Source: an uncultured Collinsella sp.
Lineage (GTDB): Bacteria; Actinomycetota; Coriobacteriia; Coriobacteriales; Coriobacteriaceae
Assembly (NCBI GenBank): GCA_958403395.1
Contig: CATXXF010000054.1
Span: 1 to 12,018 of the forward strand
DNA length: 12,018 nt
Direction of reading: 5' to 3'
A program made the translations under genes and the position numbers. How positions within the stretch are numbered: position 1 is the stretch's first letter; each line of letters begins with the position of its first letter. Positions 1 through 6,768 of the stretch are shown one piece after another. The notes below the pieces were generated by a model. It saw nothing but the letters and a program-made list of their open reading frames with translations. It ran no database searches and was not told the origin of the DNA.

Positions 1-7
1 AAGGGCG

Positions 8-29
8 GAGGCGGGGCATGCCCCGCCTC
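8..29. repeat. Perfect 22-bp GC-rich palindrome, possible terminator stem of an off-window gene
   Basis: Arms GAGGCGGGG (8-16) and CCCCGCCTC (21-29) pair perfectly around CATG, giving a very stable 9-bp stem with a 4-nt loop. Neither side has a proper T-tract: the plus side continues TTACACC and the minus side continues with CGCCCTT. It may be the stem of a terminator for a gene left of the window, or simply a palindromic intergenic element. Its function is not resolved by the sequence. Confidence 0.4.
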
Positions 30-203
30 TTACACCACATCTCTGTGCGCTACCGTTGAAAGCCGTCAAACGCCCTTTAAAGGGGGCTAGATAAATTGAT
101 TATGAGCCCATTTTCGCTCAGAGCAGGCCGAAAAATATGACACCTCTTTTGCAACAGTACTCATATTTGGCATTTTTTGACCACAGGGTCCAAAACATGT
201 CTC
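30..203. other. Intergenic stretch without a credible gene; contains an AT-rich inverted repeat
   Basis: No reading frame here looks like a protein; the only frame through it on the minus strand is low-complexity and overlaps the permease gene and its terminator. Base composition is clearly more AT-rich than the surrounding genes. An 8-bp inverted repeat AAATATGA (133-140) / TCATATTT (161-168) with a 20-nt spacer is visible, plus a near-palindrome around CCCTTTAAAGGG (74-85). Either could be a regulatory site or part of a dispersed intergenic element. Nothing in the window shows which gene it would serve. Confidence 0.4.
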
Positions 204-239
204 AAAACACAAAAGGAGGGGCCCGAAGGGCCCCTCCTT
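204..239 (-). terminator. Rho-independent terminator of the permease gene
   Basis: Read on the minus strand, the stem AAGGAGGGGCCC / GGGCCCCTCCTT (12 bp, 239 to 213) closes on a 3-nt TTC loop. It is followed by TTTTGTGTTTT. It begins 47 nt after the permease stop codon. This is a strong intrinsic terminator and fixes the end of the permease transcript. Confidence 0.92.
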
Positions 240-286
240 AGGAAAGGGAATCAAGTTGTTCCTCAGCTGTGAATAAATCCCAGCTT

Positions 287-1750
287 CTACTCCATCATGT
301 CGAGAACAGACGGACGCAGCTCGCTCTCGGCAGCCTCGGGATCGGTCTCGCGCAGACGGTTGATATAGCGGTTGTACCACATCACGGCAAGGCCCAGGAA
401 GACAACCACACCGCCAACGTTGTAGACCAGCGTCAGCCACAGCGGCTGATCGAGCGGAATGGTGCCGCAGATAAGCACGAAGCAGAAGACCACAAGCAGG
501 AATGCGGCAACGACCAGGCCAAAGCTGCGCGAGCCCATGCGGAAGTCACGGGGAGCGGCGTCGAAGTTCTTGCGCAGCATAAAGGAGGCAAGCAGAATCA
601 GCAGCGGCGGGAGCAGAGCGGTGGCAGCCGTCATGTTGGTGACGATCATGAGCAGGTCGTCGAGGTTGCCGGAGCCCAGGGCCGGGATGATCAGGATGGG
701 GACGACGATGGCGAACTGCAGCCAGGCAGCGCGGGCAGGAATGCCGTGCTCGTTGAGCTCGACGATCTTGCTACCAAAGACGCCCTTGGGGATCTCGGTG
801 AAGAACACCTTGATGGGAGCGGAGGTCCACATCATGAGGGAGCCCAGCGTAGCGGCGAGTAGGATCAGGCCGATGACGCGCGTAGACACTTCCATGGGAA
901 TGCCAAAGTGGGCAAAGACAGCGCCGAACACGTCGAAGATGCCGGTGGAGATGGCAACGCCGCCCTCGGGGATGAACAGGTTAACCAGCAGCGAAGCGCC
1001 TGCATACAGAAGGCCGATGGTCAGGCCGGCGATAACGACGGTGCGCACGAAGGCCTTGACGCCACCCTTAAGGTCATTAAGGAACACGCCGACAGACTCA
1101 GCGCCGCCAACGCCCTGGATGATCCAGGCAAGCGTACCGAAGAAGCCCCACGCAGTTGCGAAGTTGCTCATGTCGGGAGCCATGTTAACGGGAGTAGGAG
1201 CCGTAGCGAACTCAACGCCGCCAAAGGCAGCAGCCAGGGACAGCAGGATGAACACGGCGGTCAGGCCGAAAGCCGCGGTCGAACCGAAGGAGGAAATGGA
1301 GCCGATCCACTTAGCGCCCTTGGTCGAAACCCACGTGGCGATAGCAAAGACGACGATCTCGATAATGGTGATCCACAGCTGCGAAAGCTCGGCGTTGGCA
1401 CCAAAGAACACGTAGCTCGCGTAGATGATGACGTTGGGCAGGACGGACGCAAAGAAGAACAGGTTAACGAACCAGTAGCTAAATGCCGTCAGGAACGCCC
1501 AGCGACCACCCATCGAGGTCTTAACCCATGCGTACACGCCAGACTCGGAGTCCTTGTTGAGGCCGACGAACTCGGCAGTAACCAGGGTATAGGGGACAAA
1601 GTACAAAAGCGTGGCGAAAAAGAACGACGGCGCTGCTGCCAAGCCGATGGCCGCGTTGTTGTTGATGATGTTCTTGATACCGAACACGGCGGCGACCGTC
1701 ATGCCCAGCAGAGCAAACGAACCAATCGTTCCTCGTTTTTCAGAGCTCAT
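287..1750 (-). CDS. APC-superfamily amino acid permease, YjeM/GadC-like
   Basis: A 487-residue integral membrane protein with about 12 hydrophobic segments (roughly 10-30, 38-62, 84-115, 124-145, 155-178, 200-224, 235-260, 285-310, 343-365, 366-392, 408-430, 438-460) and a charged cytoplasmic tail. Several stretches resemble E. coli YjeM from memory: the TM2-TM3 region with FVPYTLVTAEF and ESGVYAWVKTSMGGRWAF (residues 51-86), the TM6 segment GVGGAESVG (213-221), and SAPIKVFFTEIPKGVFG (310-326). The family belongs to the amino acid-polyamine-organocation superfamily, near the glutamate/GABA antiporters; the substrate cannot be read from sequence. I place the start at the ATG at 1750, preceded by GGGAGG, rather than the in-frame TTG at 1762, whose last base belongs to that ribosome binding site. 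It follows ebgC on the same strand but has its own promoter and terminator, so it is probably a separate unit. There is no sugar-transporter signature. Confidence 0.85.
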   Translation of the reverse strand: MSSEKRGTIGSFALLGMTVAAVFGIKNIINNNAAIGLAAAPSFFFATLLYFVPYTLVTAEFVGLNKDSESGVYAWVKTSMGGRWAFLTAFSYWFVNLFFFASVLPNVIIYASYVFFGANAELSQLWITIIEIVVFAIATWVSTKGAKWIGSISSFGSTAAFGLTAVFILLSLAAAFGGVEFATAPTPVNMAPDMSNFATAWGFFGTLAWIIQGVGGAESVGVFLNDLKGGVKAFVRTVVIAGLTIGLLYAGASLLVNLFIPEGGVAISTGIFDVFGAVFAHFGIPMEVSTRVIGLILLAATLGSLMMWTSAPIKVFFTEIPKGVFGSKIVELNEHGIPARAAWLQFAIVVPILIIPALGSGNLDDLLMIVTNMTAATALLPPLLILLASFMLRKNFDAAPRDFRMGSRSFGLVVAAFLLVVFCFVLICGTIPLDQPLWLTLVYNVGGVVVFLGLAVMWYNRYINRLRETDPEAAESELRPSVLDMME

Positions 1751-1778
1751 AAGCCCTCCCAATCATCTGTTAAATGTC

Positions 1779-1807
1779 ATCTAAACCCGTCCGAGCTGCA
1801 AGTGCAA
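1779..1807 (-). promoter_or_regulatory. Candidate promoter of the permease gene
   Basis: On the minus strand TTGCAC (1807-1802) and TTAGAT (1784-1779) are separated by 17 bp, a good sigma-70-type pair. The predicted start near 1772 leaves a leader of about 20 nt before the ATG at 1750, enough for the GGGAGG ribosome binding site. This supports transcription of the permease independent of ebgAC. Confidence 0.5.
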
Positions 1808-1817
1808 ACACGGACGG
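1787..1817. repeat. Inverted repeat CCGTCCG / CGGACGG over the permease promoter
   Basis: Perfect 7-bp arms (1787-1793 and 1811-1817) flank a 17-nt spacer. They bracket the predicted -35 element of the permease gene, with one arm inside the -35/-10 spacer and the other just upstream of the -35. The position suits an operator for an unidentified regulator. It could also act as a weak stem-loop at the end of the ebgAC transcript, but no T-run follows it on the minus strand. Confidence 0.45.
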
Positions 1818-1903
1818 CGCACCTGCTAAGGGGAATGGGGAAAAGGGAGTCAACAAAGCCATCCCCCTTAACGGCGCGAAGCAAACGTCCAGGCGGACGA
1901 ATA

Positions 1904-2359
1904 CTACTTGTTGGGGAAGGAATAACCTTCGACCGTCACGTGCAGTACCACGACGCGGGGATCCGCGGCATCGGCCACGACACGGTAGGCCTCGTCAATT
2001 TCGACGACGGCAACGCCGCCGGCGGGAATCGTCACGGTCTCCCCCGTACCCTCAAAGCGCTCGCGATCATCGATATCGCTGTAGGCGCGCGTACAGGTAA
2101 GATCGGCCTTGGAAGCCACCTCAACGGTCAGATTGCCGTCGAGCGGGGCGAGCACGGCATGGTAGCGACGGTGACCGACCAGATCGGCAGTAGCCGCCTC
2201 GTGGGCGTTCACCCACCAATACACCAGCGAGTCGCCGATAGAGTACGCCACATCGTGCTGCAGTTCAGAAACGCCGTCGAGTGCCTGACCGGTACGCATC
2301 CACTTCTTGACGGACTTCATCTGGGCGTCGAAATCGGCACGCGAGTTAAAGATATGCAT
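1904..2359 (-). CDS. ebgC: Beta-galactosidase small (beta) subunit, EbgC
   Basis: A 151-residue protein of the YhcH/YjgK/YiaL (DUF386) cupin-like family, matching E. coli EbgC closely in length and pattern. Visible matches are AYSIGDSLVY (residues 38-47), GHRRYHAV (62-69) and DEAYRV (121-126), with a C-terminal VEGYSFPNK resembling the EbgC ending. In E. coli, EbgC binds EbgA in a hetero-octamer and is needed for full beta-galactosidase activity; by itself it is not the catalytic subunit. It starts 3 nt after the ebgA stop, and its AAGGAGG ribosome binding site lies inside the last ebgA codons, so the two are translated in tandem from one mRNA. Only weak hairpins follow it (for example CGTCC/GGACG at 1886-1899), so its transcript end is not sharply defined. 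Confidence 0.93.
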   Translation of the reverse strand: MHIFNSRADFDAQMKSVKKWMRTGQALDGVSELQHDVAYSIGDSLVYWWVNAHEAATADLVGHRRYHAVLAPLDGNLTVEVASKADLTCTRAYSDIDDRERFEGTGETVTIPAGGVAVVEIDEAYRVVADAADPRVVVLHVTVEGYSFPNK

Positions 2360-2362
2360 GAC

Positions 2363-5300
2363 TTATGCCTCCTTAATGGGTGCCAGCGCCTGAGCCAGAT
2401 CGGCAGACGTCAGCGGTCGCAGGGACACCTCAAAGCTGAAGCTCTCAAAACGGGTGCGATAGGAATCGAGCACCTCGGAACCCCAAGAGTTCGAGCCAAG
2501 GCCGAGCAGCTGGTCGTTGATGTTGACCGTAACCGTTTCGCCCGGGACAAGATCGTAGACATGCTTGGCGTTATCGATAGCCTCGCAGCTATAGGGCCAT
2601 GCGGAGAACGAGAACGGATTGGAAGCGGCGTCGCTCGGACGCGTCACGACCAGACCGTCACCGTGGCTGGAGCGCAGGGCGACCCAGCGGGTACCCTCGC
2701 GGTTGGCGCAGTCCTGGGGCATAACGTAGGGCGTGAACATGTCGTCGACCGTAGTGCGGTAATGACCGACCGGGTTGGCGCGCAGCGAGTCCGGATAGTT
2801 CTCGCCCGGGCCGTGGCCATACCACTCGACGGCACGATCACAACCGGGAACCTCGAAGGAGATGCCGATGCGCGGGATAATGTCCGAATAGTCGCCGTAG
2901 GGCTCGCCGGAAACCTTGAGGTCGACGCGGCCACTCGGAAGCACGGTATAGACGAGCTCGACGCGCATGCCGAACGCGCGGACGGGAGGAGCGATACGCT
3001 GGCTCACGGTAACGACGACCGCATTGCCGTCCTGCTTCCAAGAAACCTTGCGGGTGGACGTCTGCATTACATCGATGAAGTTATCCTTCCACAGGGAGTC
3101 GTACTCCTGAGCGTGGTTATCGACGAGCGGATGCCAAAAACCAACCTGGGGACCAGAGGCCATGACGTCACGGCCGGATGCCTTCCACTTGCTCACGGTG
3201 CCGTTTACCTTGCTGAAGGTCAGCTCGCCGTTGAGGGAGTGAATGCGAATCTCCTGCTCGGTCTCCTCGACCGTAAGCTCAGGACGAGCTGGGGCGGCGA
3301 TGGCCGGCGCCGGATGGTTTGCGATGGCAAACTGGCTTGCACCCAGCTGGAACATCGGCTCGCACCAGACGTGAGCGGCCATGGTGTAGGCGCGCACGGT
3401 CAGCAGGGTCTCGCCTACCGCGGCCTCGCGAATCACCAGCGGAAGCTGGACGGACTCGCCGGGGGCAACCGCACCGGGCATGAGCGTCTTGCGGCAGACC
3501 ACGTCGCCGTCCACCAGGGTCTCCGCCGACAGGCAAACATCCTCGAGGGTGGTAAACCAGCGCTTGTTGGTGACAGTCAGCTCGCCCGCCTCGGCGTCAT
3601 AAGCCATGCGAACCGGGCAGATGACCTGGCCGTACTCGGTAAGGCCCGGGCTCGGCTGCTGCCAGGGGAACACCATGCCATCGATGCAGAAGTTGCTGTT
3701 GTTGGGGTAATCGCCGTTGTCGCCGCCATACATATCGTAGGCAATGCCGTCCTCGGTCACAGCAGCCAGACCGTGGTCGCACCATTCCCAGATAAACTGG
3801 CCTTGGATGCAATCCCAGCGATCGAAGACCTCCTGATACTCGGACAGGCCTCCGGGGCCGTTGCCCATGGAGTGACCGTACTCGCAGTTGATGCGCGGCT
3901 TGGGGAATGGATGCTCACCAAAGTCGTTCATCTGCGACACGCGGGAGTACATGGTGGAGATAACGTCGACGGTATCGGCGTTGCGATCCTCCTCGTAATG
4001 GACCGGACGACCATCGAGCTCGTGAGCCTTGGCGTACATCGCGCGGATGTTGCAGCCATAGCCGCTCTCGTTGCCCATCGACCACATAATGATGCAGGCG
4101 TGATTGCGCTCCTGCATCACCAGGCGCTCAATGCGGTCGACGTAGGCCGGCTCCCATGCCGGGTCGTCGGTGACCAGGGCGATATTGCCGATATTCTCGA
4201 AGCCGTGGCTCTCCATATCGGTCTCGGCGACCAGCATGATGCCATACTCGTCGCACAGCTCGTAAAAGCGCGGGTCGTTGGCGTAGTGGGACGTGCGCAC
4301 CGCGTTGATGTTGTGCTGCTTCATGAGCTCCAGGTCGCGGCGCATGCGATCGAGGCCCACGGCGCGGCCCTTGTGATCGTCGTGATCGTGGCGGTTGACG
4401 CCATGCATCTTAAAGTAAGTGCCGTTGAGGTAGATATGATTGCCCTCGACCGTCACCTCGGCAAGACCCTGGCGATGCGGGACGTACTCGCTGACCTGGT
4501 CACCGTCGTAGACCTCAAACGTAAGGTCGTAGAGGAAGGGGTCCTCGGGATTCCAGAAGTGGGCATCGGTCACGCCGCACTCGGCATGGCCGTCGACGCA
4601 CTCGCCCGCAGCCACCACGTTCTCGCCATCGCTGAGCGTAAACACAACGCGGGAAGAGCCCTCGGCAACCGTATCGAGCGTAATCAGAGCGGTATCGCCC
4701 TCGCGGTGCGTGCGAAACCTAAAGTCGACCAGGTGCGCGGCGGGACGCTGCATAAGGTACACATCGCGGAAGATGCCCGAGGCCCACCACATATCCTGGT
4801 CCTCGATATAGCTGCCATCGCTGTACTGCAGGACCTTGACCGCAAACAGGTTGTCGCCCTCGACAAGCGCGTCGGTCACGTCGAACTCGGCAGACAGGCG
4901 CGAACCCTTGGTCATGCCGATATACTGACCGTTGACGTACAGCTCGCCATAGCTCTCGATGCCGTCGAAGCGAATGATCTCGCGAGCGCCAGCAGGAACG
5001 GCGGGAAGGTTGACGATGCGCTGGTAGACGCCCGTGGGGTCGTCGGAGGGAACGAACGGCTGATCAACCGGGAACGGGAAACCCTCGTCGGTGTAGGCAA
5101 GGTTGCCATAGCCGTCCACCTGCCACAGGTGCGGAACCTCCACGTGATCCCACTCGGGCTTGTACGTGGAGAGTTCCTCGTTGGAGACGGTAGCGGGGCC
5201 CTCAAAGAGGCGGAACTGCCACGAGCCGGACAGCTGGACAAACCCGCGCGACAGCTCGCGGCTGTACGTTGCAGCGAGATCGGCGGTCTCGTAACCCATA

Positions 5301-5371
5301 AAGTACGCATGGGGTGCCAGGCGGTTCCTGTGGGTGAGCGCTTGGTTTTCCCAATCGTTAATGGCGTCCAT
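2363..5371 (-). CDS. ebgA: Beta-galactosidase large (alpha) catalytic subunit, EbgA-type GH2
   Basis: A 1002-residue cytoplasmic glycoside hydrolase family 2 enzyme, with no signal peptide, that hydrolyses lactose and other beta-galactosides. Domain order follows LacZ/EbgA: N-terminal jelly-roll sugar-binding domain (about 45-215, with PHLWQVDGYGN and DQDMWWASGIFRDVYL), immunoglobulin-like domain (about 215-310), TIM barrel (about 310-600), a second Ig-like domain, and the C-terminal Bgal_small_N domain (about 715-990). The acid/base is Glu435 in MWSMGNESG and the nucleophile is Glu497 in INCEYGHSMGN; FIWEWCDHG (526-534) matches the substrate-site Trp segment. All catalytic features are intact and the length is close to E. 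coli EbgA. The ATG at 5371 has AAGGAG 8 nt upstream. Being followed directly by ebgC is why I call it ebgA rather than lacZ. It is transcribed divergently from a LacI-family gene and carries three operators upstream. Lactose is the likely substrate but the natural inducer is unknown. Confidence 0.95.
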   Translation of the reverse strand: MDAINDWENQALTHRNRLAPHAYFMGYETADLAATYSRELSRGFVQLSGSWQFRLFEGPATVSNEELSTYKPEWDHVEVPHLWQVDGYGNLAYTDEGFPFPVDQPFVPSDDPTGVYQRIVNLPAVPAGAREIIRFDGIESYGELYVNGQYIGMTKGSRLSAEFDVTDALVEGDNLFAVKVLQYSDGSYIEDQDMWWASGIFRDVYLMQRPAAHLVDFRFRTHREGDTALITLDTVAEGSSRVVFTLSDGENVVAAGECVDGHAECGVTDAHFWNPEDPFLYDLTFEVYDGDQVSEYVPHRQGLAEVTVEGNHIYLNGTYFKMHGVNRHDHDDHKGRAVGLDRMRRDLELMKQHNINAVRTSHYANDPRFYELCDEYGIMLVAETDMESHGFENIGNIALVTDDPAWEPAYVDRIERLVMQERNHACIIMWSMGNESGYGCNIRAMYAKAHELDGRPVHYEEDRNADTVDVISTMYSRVSQMNDFGEHPFPKPRINCEYGHSMGNGPGGLSEYQEVFDRWDCIQGQFIWEWCDHGLAAVTEDGIAYDMYGGDNGDYPNNSNFCIDGMVFPWQQPSPGLTEYGQVICPVRMAYDAEAGELTVTNKRWFTTLEDVCLSAETLVDGDVVCRKTLMPGAVAPGESVQLPLVIREAAVGETLLTVRAYTMAAHVWCEPMFQLGASQFAIANHPAPAIAAPARPELTVEETEQEIRIHSLNGELTFSKVNGTVSKWKASGRDVMASGPQVGFWHPLVDNHAQEYDSLWKDNFIDVMQTSTRKVSWKQDGNAVVVTVSQRIAPPVRAFGMRVELVYTVLPSGRVDLKVSGEPYGDYSDIIPRIGISFEVPGCDRAVEWYGHGPGENYPDSLRANPVGHYRTTVDDMFTPYVMPQDCANREGTRWVALRSSHGDGLVVTRPSDAASNPFSFSAWPYSCEAIDNAKHVYDLVPGETVTVNINDQLLGLGSNSWGSEVLDSYRTRFESFSFEVSLRPLTSADLAQALAPIKEA

Positions 5372-5403
5372 GGTGATGCTCCTTCATCATCGTAGTGATT
5401 CTT

Positions 5404-5419
5404 GTGCAACCGGTTGTCC
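5404..5419. promoter_or_regulatory. LacI-family operator O1, over the ebgA transcription start
   Basis: GTGCAACCGGTTGTCC, with the 10-bp perfect palindrome CAACCGGTTG and a central CpG step as in LacI/GalR-family operators. It lies immediately downstream of the predicted ebgA -10 and covers the expected start site near 5415, so a bound repressor would block transcription initiation. Confidence 0.85.
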
Positions 5420-5421
5420 TT

Positions 5422-5451
5422 ATCTTACGGGCGATGCAAAAAACTGTGCAA
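5422..5451 (-). promoter_or_regulatory. Predicted ebgAC promoter
   Basis: On the minus strand TTGCAC (5451-5446) and TAAGAT (5427-5422) are 18 bp apart, placing the start near 5415 and giving a leader of about 44 nt to the ebgA ATG. The -35 hexamer is itself part of operator O2, and O1 begins 3 bp past the -10. This arrangement argues that promoter and operators were read correctly together. Confidence 0.7.
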
Positions 5452-5461
5452 CCGGTTGTCC
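5446..5461. promoter_or_regulatory. LacI-family operator O2, overlapping the ebgA -35
   Basis: GTGCAACCGGTTGTCC, identical to O1 over 16 bp. It starts exactly 42 bp from O1, close to four helical turns, so the two repressor dimers would sit on the same face of the DNA and enclose the promoter. Confidence 0.85.
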
Positions 5462-5490
5462 GCTGAACGGTCGATTTGGCCGGGTTAACG

Positions 5491-5506
5491 GTGCAACCGG
5501 TTGTAC
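5491..5506. promoter_or_regulatory. LacI-family operator O3, upstream auxiliary site
   Basis: GTGCAACCGGTTGTAC, differing from O1 and O2 at one base. It lies 45 bp upstream of O2. The GGTTGCAC half-site is the same in all three copies; only the other half varies (GGTTGTCC or GGTTGTAC). It may stabilise repression by looping or reach towards the divergent lacI side. Confidence 0.8.
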
Positions 5507-5747
5507 AATCGCAACACTTATGTCACCCTGAGTATCGAAACTCAGCACAAGACATCGTTCTTAAGCTCGTAGGCAACCTCCACGCCCGCTGATATCTCAC
5601 CCACACGAGACGTATTCGATTTCGGCTTGGTTGCAAAACGACACCGGTCACCGGATATCATGAACGCTGTTCAGGCGCACTATAGTAAGCTGTATCCGCA
5701 CTAGCCCGTATCAGTGACAACATCGACCGCATTTTCCAGGAGACGCC
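5507..5747 (+). promoter_or_regulatory. Leader and promoter region of the lacI-type gene
   Basis: No gene is visible here. TATAGT (5681-5686) is the best -10 for the regulator gene, but its -35 is poor, suggesting weak expression. TGAAC/GTTCA (5661-5665, 5669-5673) forms a short inverted repeat just upstream of that -10. CTGAGT/ACTCAG (5528-5545) forms another small hairpin. CACCGGTC (5642-5649) shares only the central ACCGGT with the operators and is a doubtful fourth site. Nothing else is recognisable. Confidence 0.4.
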
Positions 5748-6764
5748 ATGACACAACCAGTTCGCACCGCACCTACGCTTGCCGAGGTTGCCGCAGCTGC
5801 CGGCGTGTCGCGCTCCACGGCATCGCGCGCCCTCAACGATTCGCCCCGCATTAGCGAGGAAACCAAAAAGCGCGTCCGCGCGGCGGCCAAGGAAGTCAAT
5901 TTTGTCCCCAACGCTCGTGGCCGAGCGCTCGCTGTCGGGCGCACGGAAATCATCGCCGTGCTCGTGACCGAGCCTCTGAGTGAACTCTTCAGCGACCCCA
6001 CCTATAGCGAGTTTTTGAGCGGCATTACCGAGGAACTGTCGGAGTCGTCCTATCTGCCCGTTATCTTGCAGGCGTCTTCTACGCATGAGCGCAACCGCGC
6101 ACGCGAGCACTTTGAGCGCCGCTCGTTCGACGCCGTGATCGACGTCTCTCCCTACAAAGGCAGCGAGCTGCTCGAGGTGCTGCGCGAGCTGGGCGTACCC
6201 ACCGTGTTGTGCGGCCAGCTCGAGGGCCACCCCTATCGCGATGTGTTCTCGACGGTCTACTCTGACGACGAAGAGGGCGGACATTTTGCGGCACTCGCCA
6301 TGAAGGATCGCGGGCGCAAAGATATCGTCGCCGTGTTGGGACCGCAAGACAACCCCGCTGTTGTCGACCGCCTGCGCGGCTACCGCGCCGTCTTGGGCGA
6401 AGACCTCCCAGACGCAAACGTTATCTATACCGGCTGGAACAGCGGAGACGGCTATCAGGCCATGCACCAGATCCTCGCGCGCGAGATTGCTTTCGATGGC
6501 GTGCTCTGCGGATCGGACCGTATCGCGGCTGGCGTCATCACCGCACTCAACGAGGCAGGCCTATCCGTTCCTGCGGACGTTTCTGTCGTCGGCTTCGACG
6601 ATCACGAGATTGCGGCGCGCTGCGTCCCCGCGCTCACGACCGTCCGCCAGCCTCTGCGCGAAGAAGGACACATGGCCGCCAACATTGCGCTCGACATGAT
6701 CAAGGGTGCCGAGTCCACCACCACCGTCATGCACATGCAGCTCGTTCAGAGAGACTCGCTATAA
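5748..6764 (+). CDS. LacI/GalR-family transcriptional repressor of ebgAC
   Basis: A 338-residue regulator with the standard LacI layout: N-terminal helix-turn-helix (residues 9-31, LAEVAAAAGVSRSTASRALN, recognition helix about 20-30), hinge helix with NARGRALA (55-62), whose Leu61 matches the minor-groove-inserting leucine of PurR/LacI, and a periplasmic-binding-protein-like effector domain (about 67-338) with CGSDRIAAG (254-262) and VVGFDDHEIA (280-289). The ATG at 5748 follows CAGGAGACGCC, a good ribosome binding site. The gene is divergent from ebgAC, and the gap holds three palindromes with the central CpG expected for this family, so control of ebgAC is a strong inference; the ligand, probably a galactoside or derivative, is not shown. 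The symbol is left open because LacI-family members cannot be named by orthology from sequence alone. Its transcript probably ends at the first hairpin of the downstream array. Confidence 0.92.
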   Translation: MTQPVRTAPTLAEVAAAAGVSRSTASRALNDSPRISEETKKRVRAAAKEVNFVPNARGRALAVGRTEIIAVLVTEPLSELFSDPTYSEFLSGITEELSESSYLPVILQASSTHERNRAREHFERRSFDAVIDVSPYKGSELLEVLRELGVPTVLCGQLEGHPYRDVFSTVYSDDEEGGHFAALAMKDRGRKDIVAVLGPQDNPAVVDRLRGYRAVLGEDLPDANVIYTGWNSGDGYQAMHQILAREIAFDGVLCGSDRIAAGVITALNEAGLSVPADVSVVGFDDHEIAARCVPALTTVRQPLREEGHMAANIALDMIKGAESTTTVMHMQLVQRDSL

Positions 6765-6768
6765 GAAA

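Noticed and set aside
133..168. NikR-type nickel operator
   Set aside because: The half-sites ATATGA/TCATAT resemble GTATGA/TCATAC only in part, and the spacing is 20 rather than 16 nt; no nickel gene is adjacent.
1748..1762. TTG at 1762 as the permease start
   Set aside because: The ATG at 1750 is preceded by GGGAGG at a usable distance, whereas the TTG overlaps that ribosome binding site and has none of its own.
908..5395. Plus-strand open frame of 1495 codons antisense to the permease, ebgC and ebgA
   Set aside because: It lies opposite conserved genes with intact catalytic motifs, has low-complexity composition rich in Gly, Ala, Arg, Asp and His, and shows no family signature. Long antisense frames are a usual by-product of GC-rich codon use.
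5642..5655. Fourth LacI operator before the lacI gene (CACCGGTC)
   Set aside because: Only the central ACCGGT matches; the invariant flanking CAA/TTG bases are lost.
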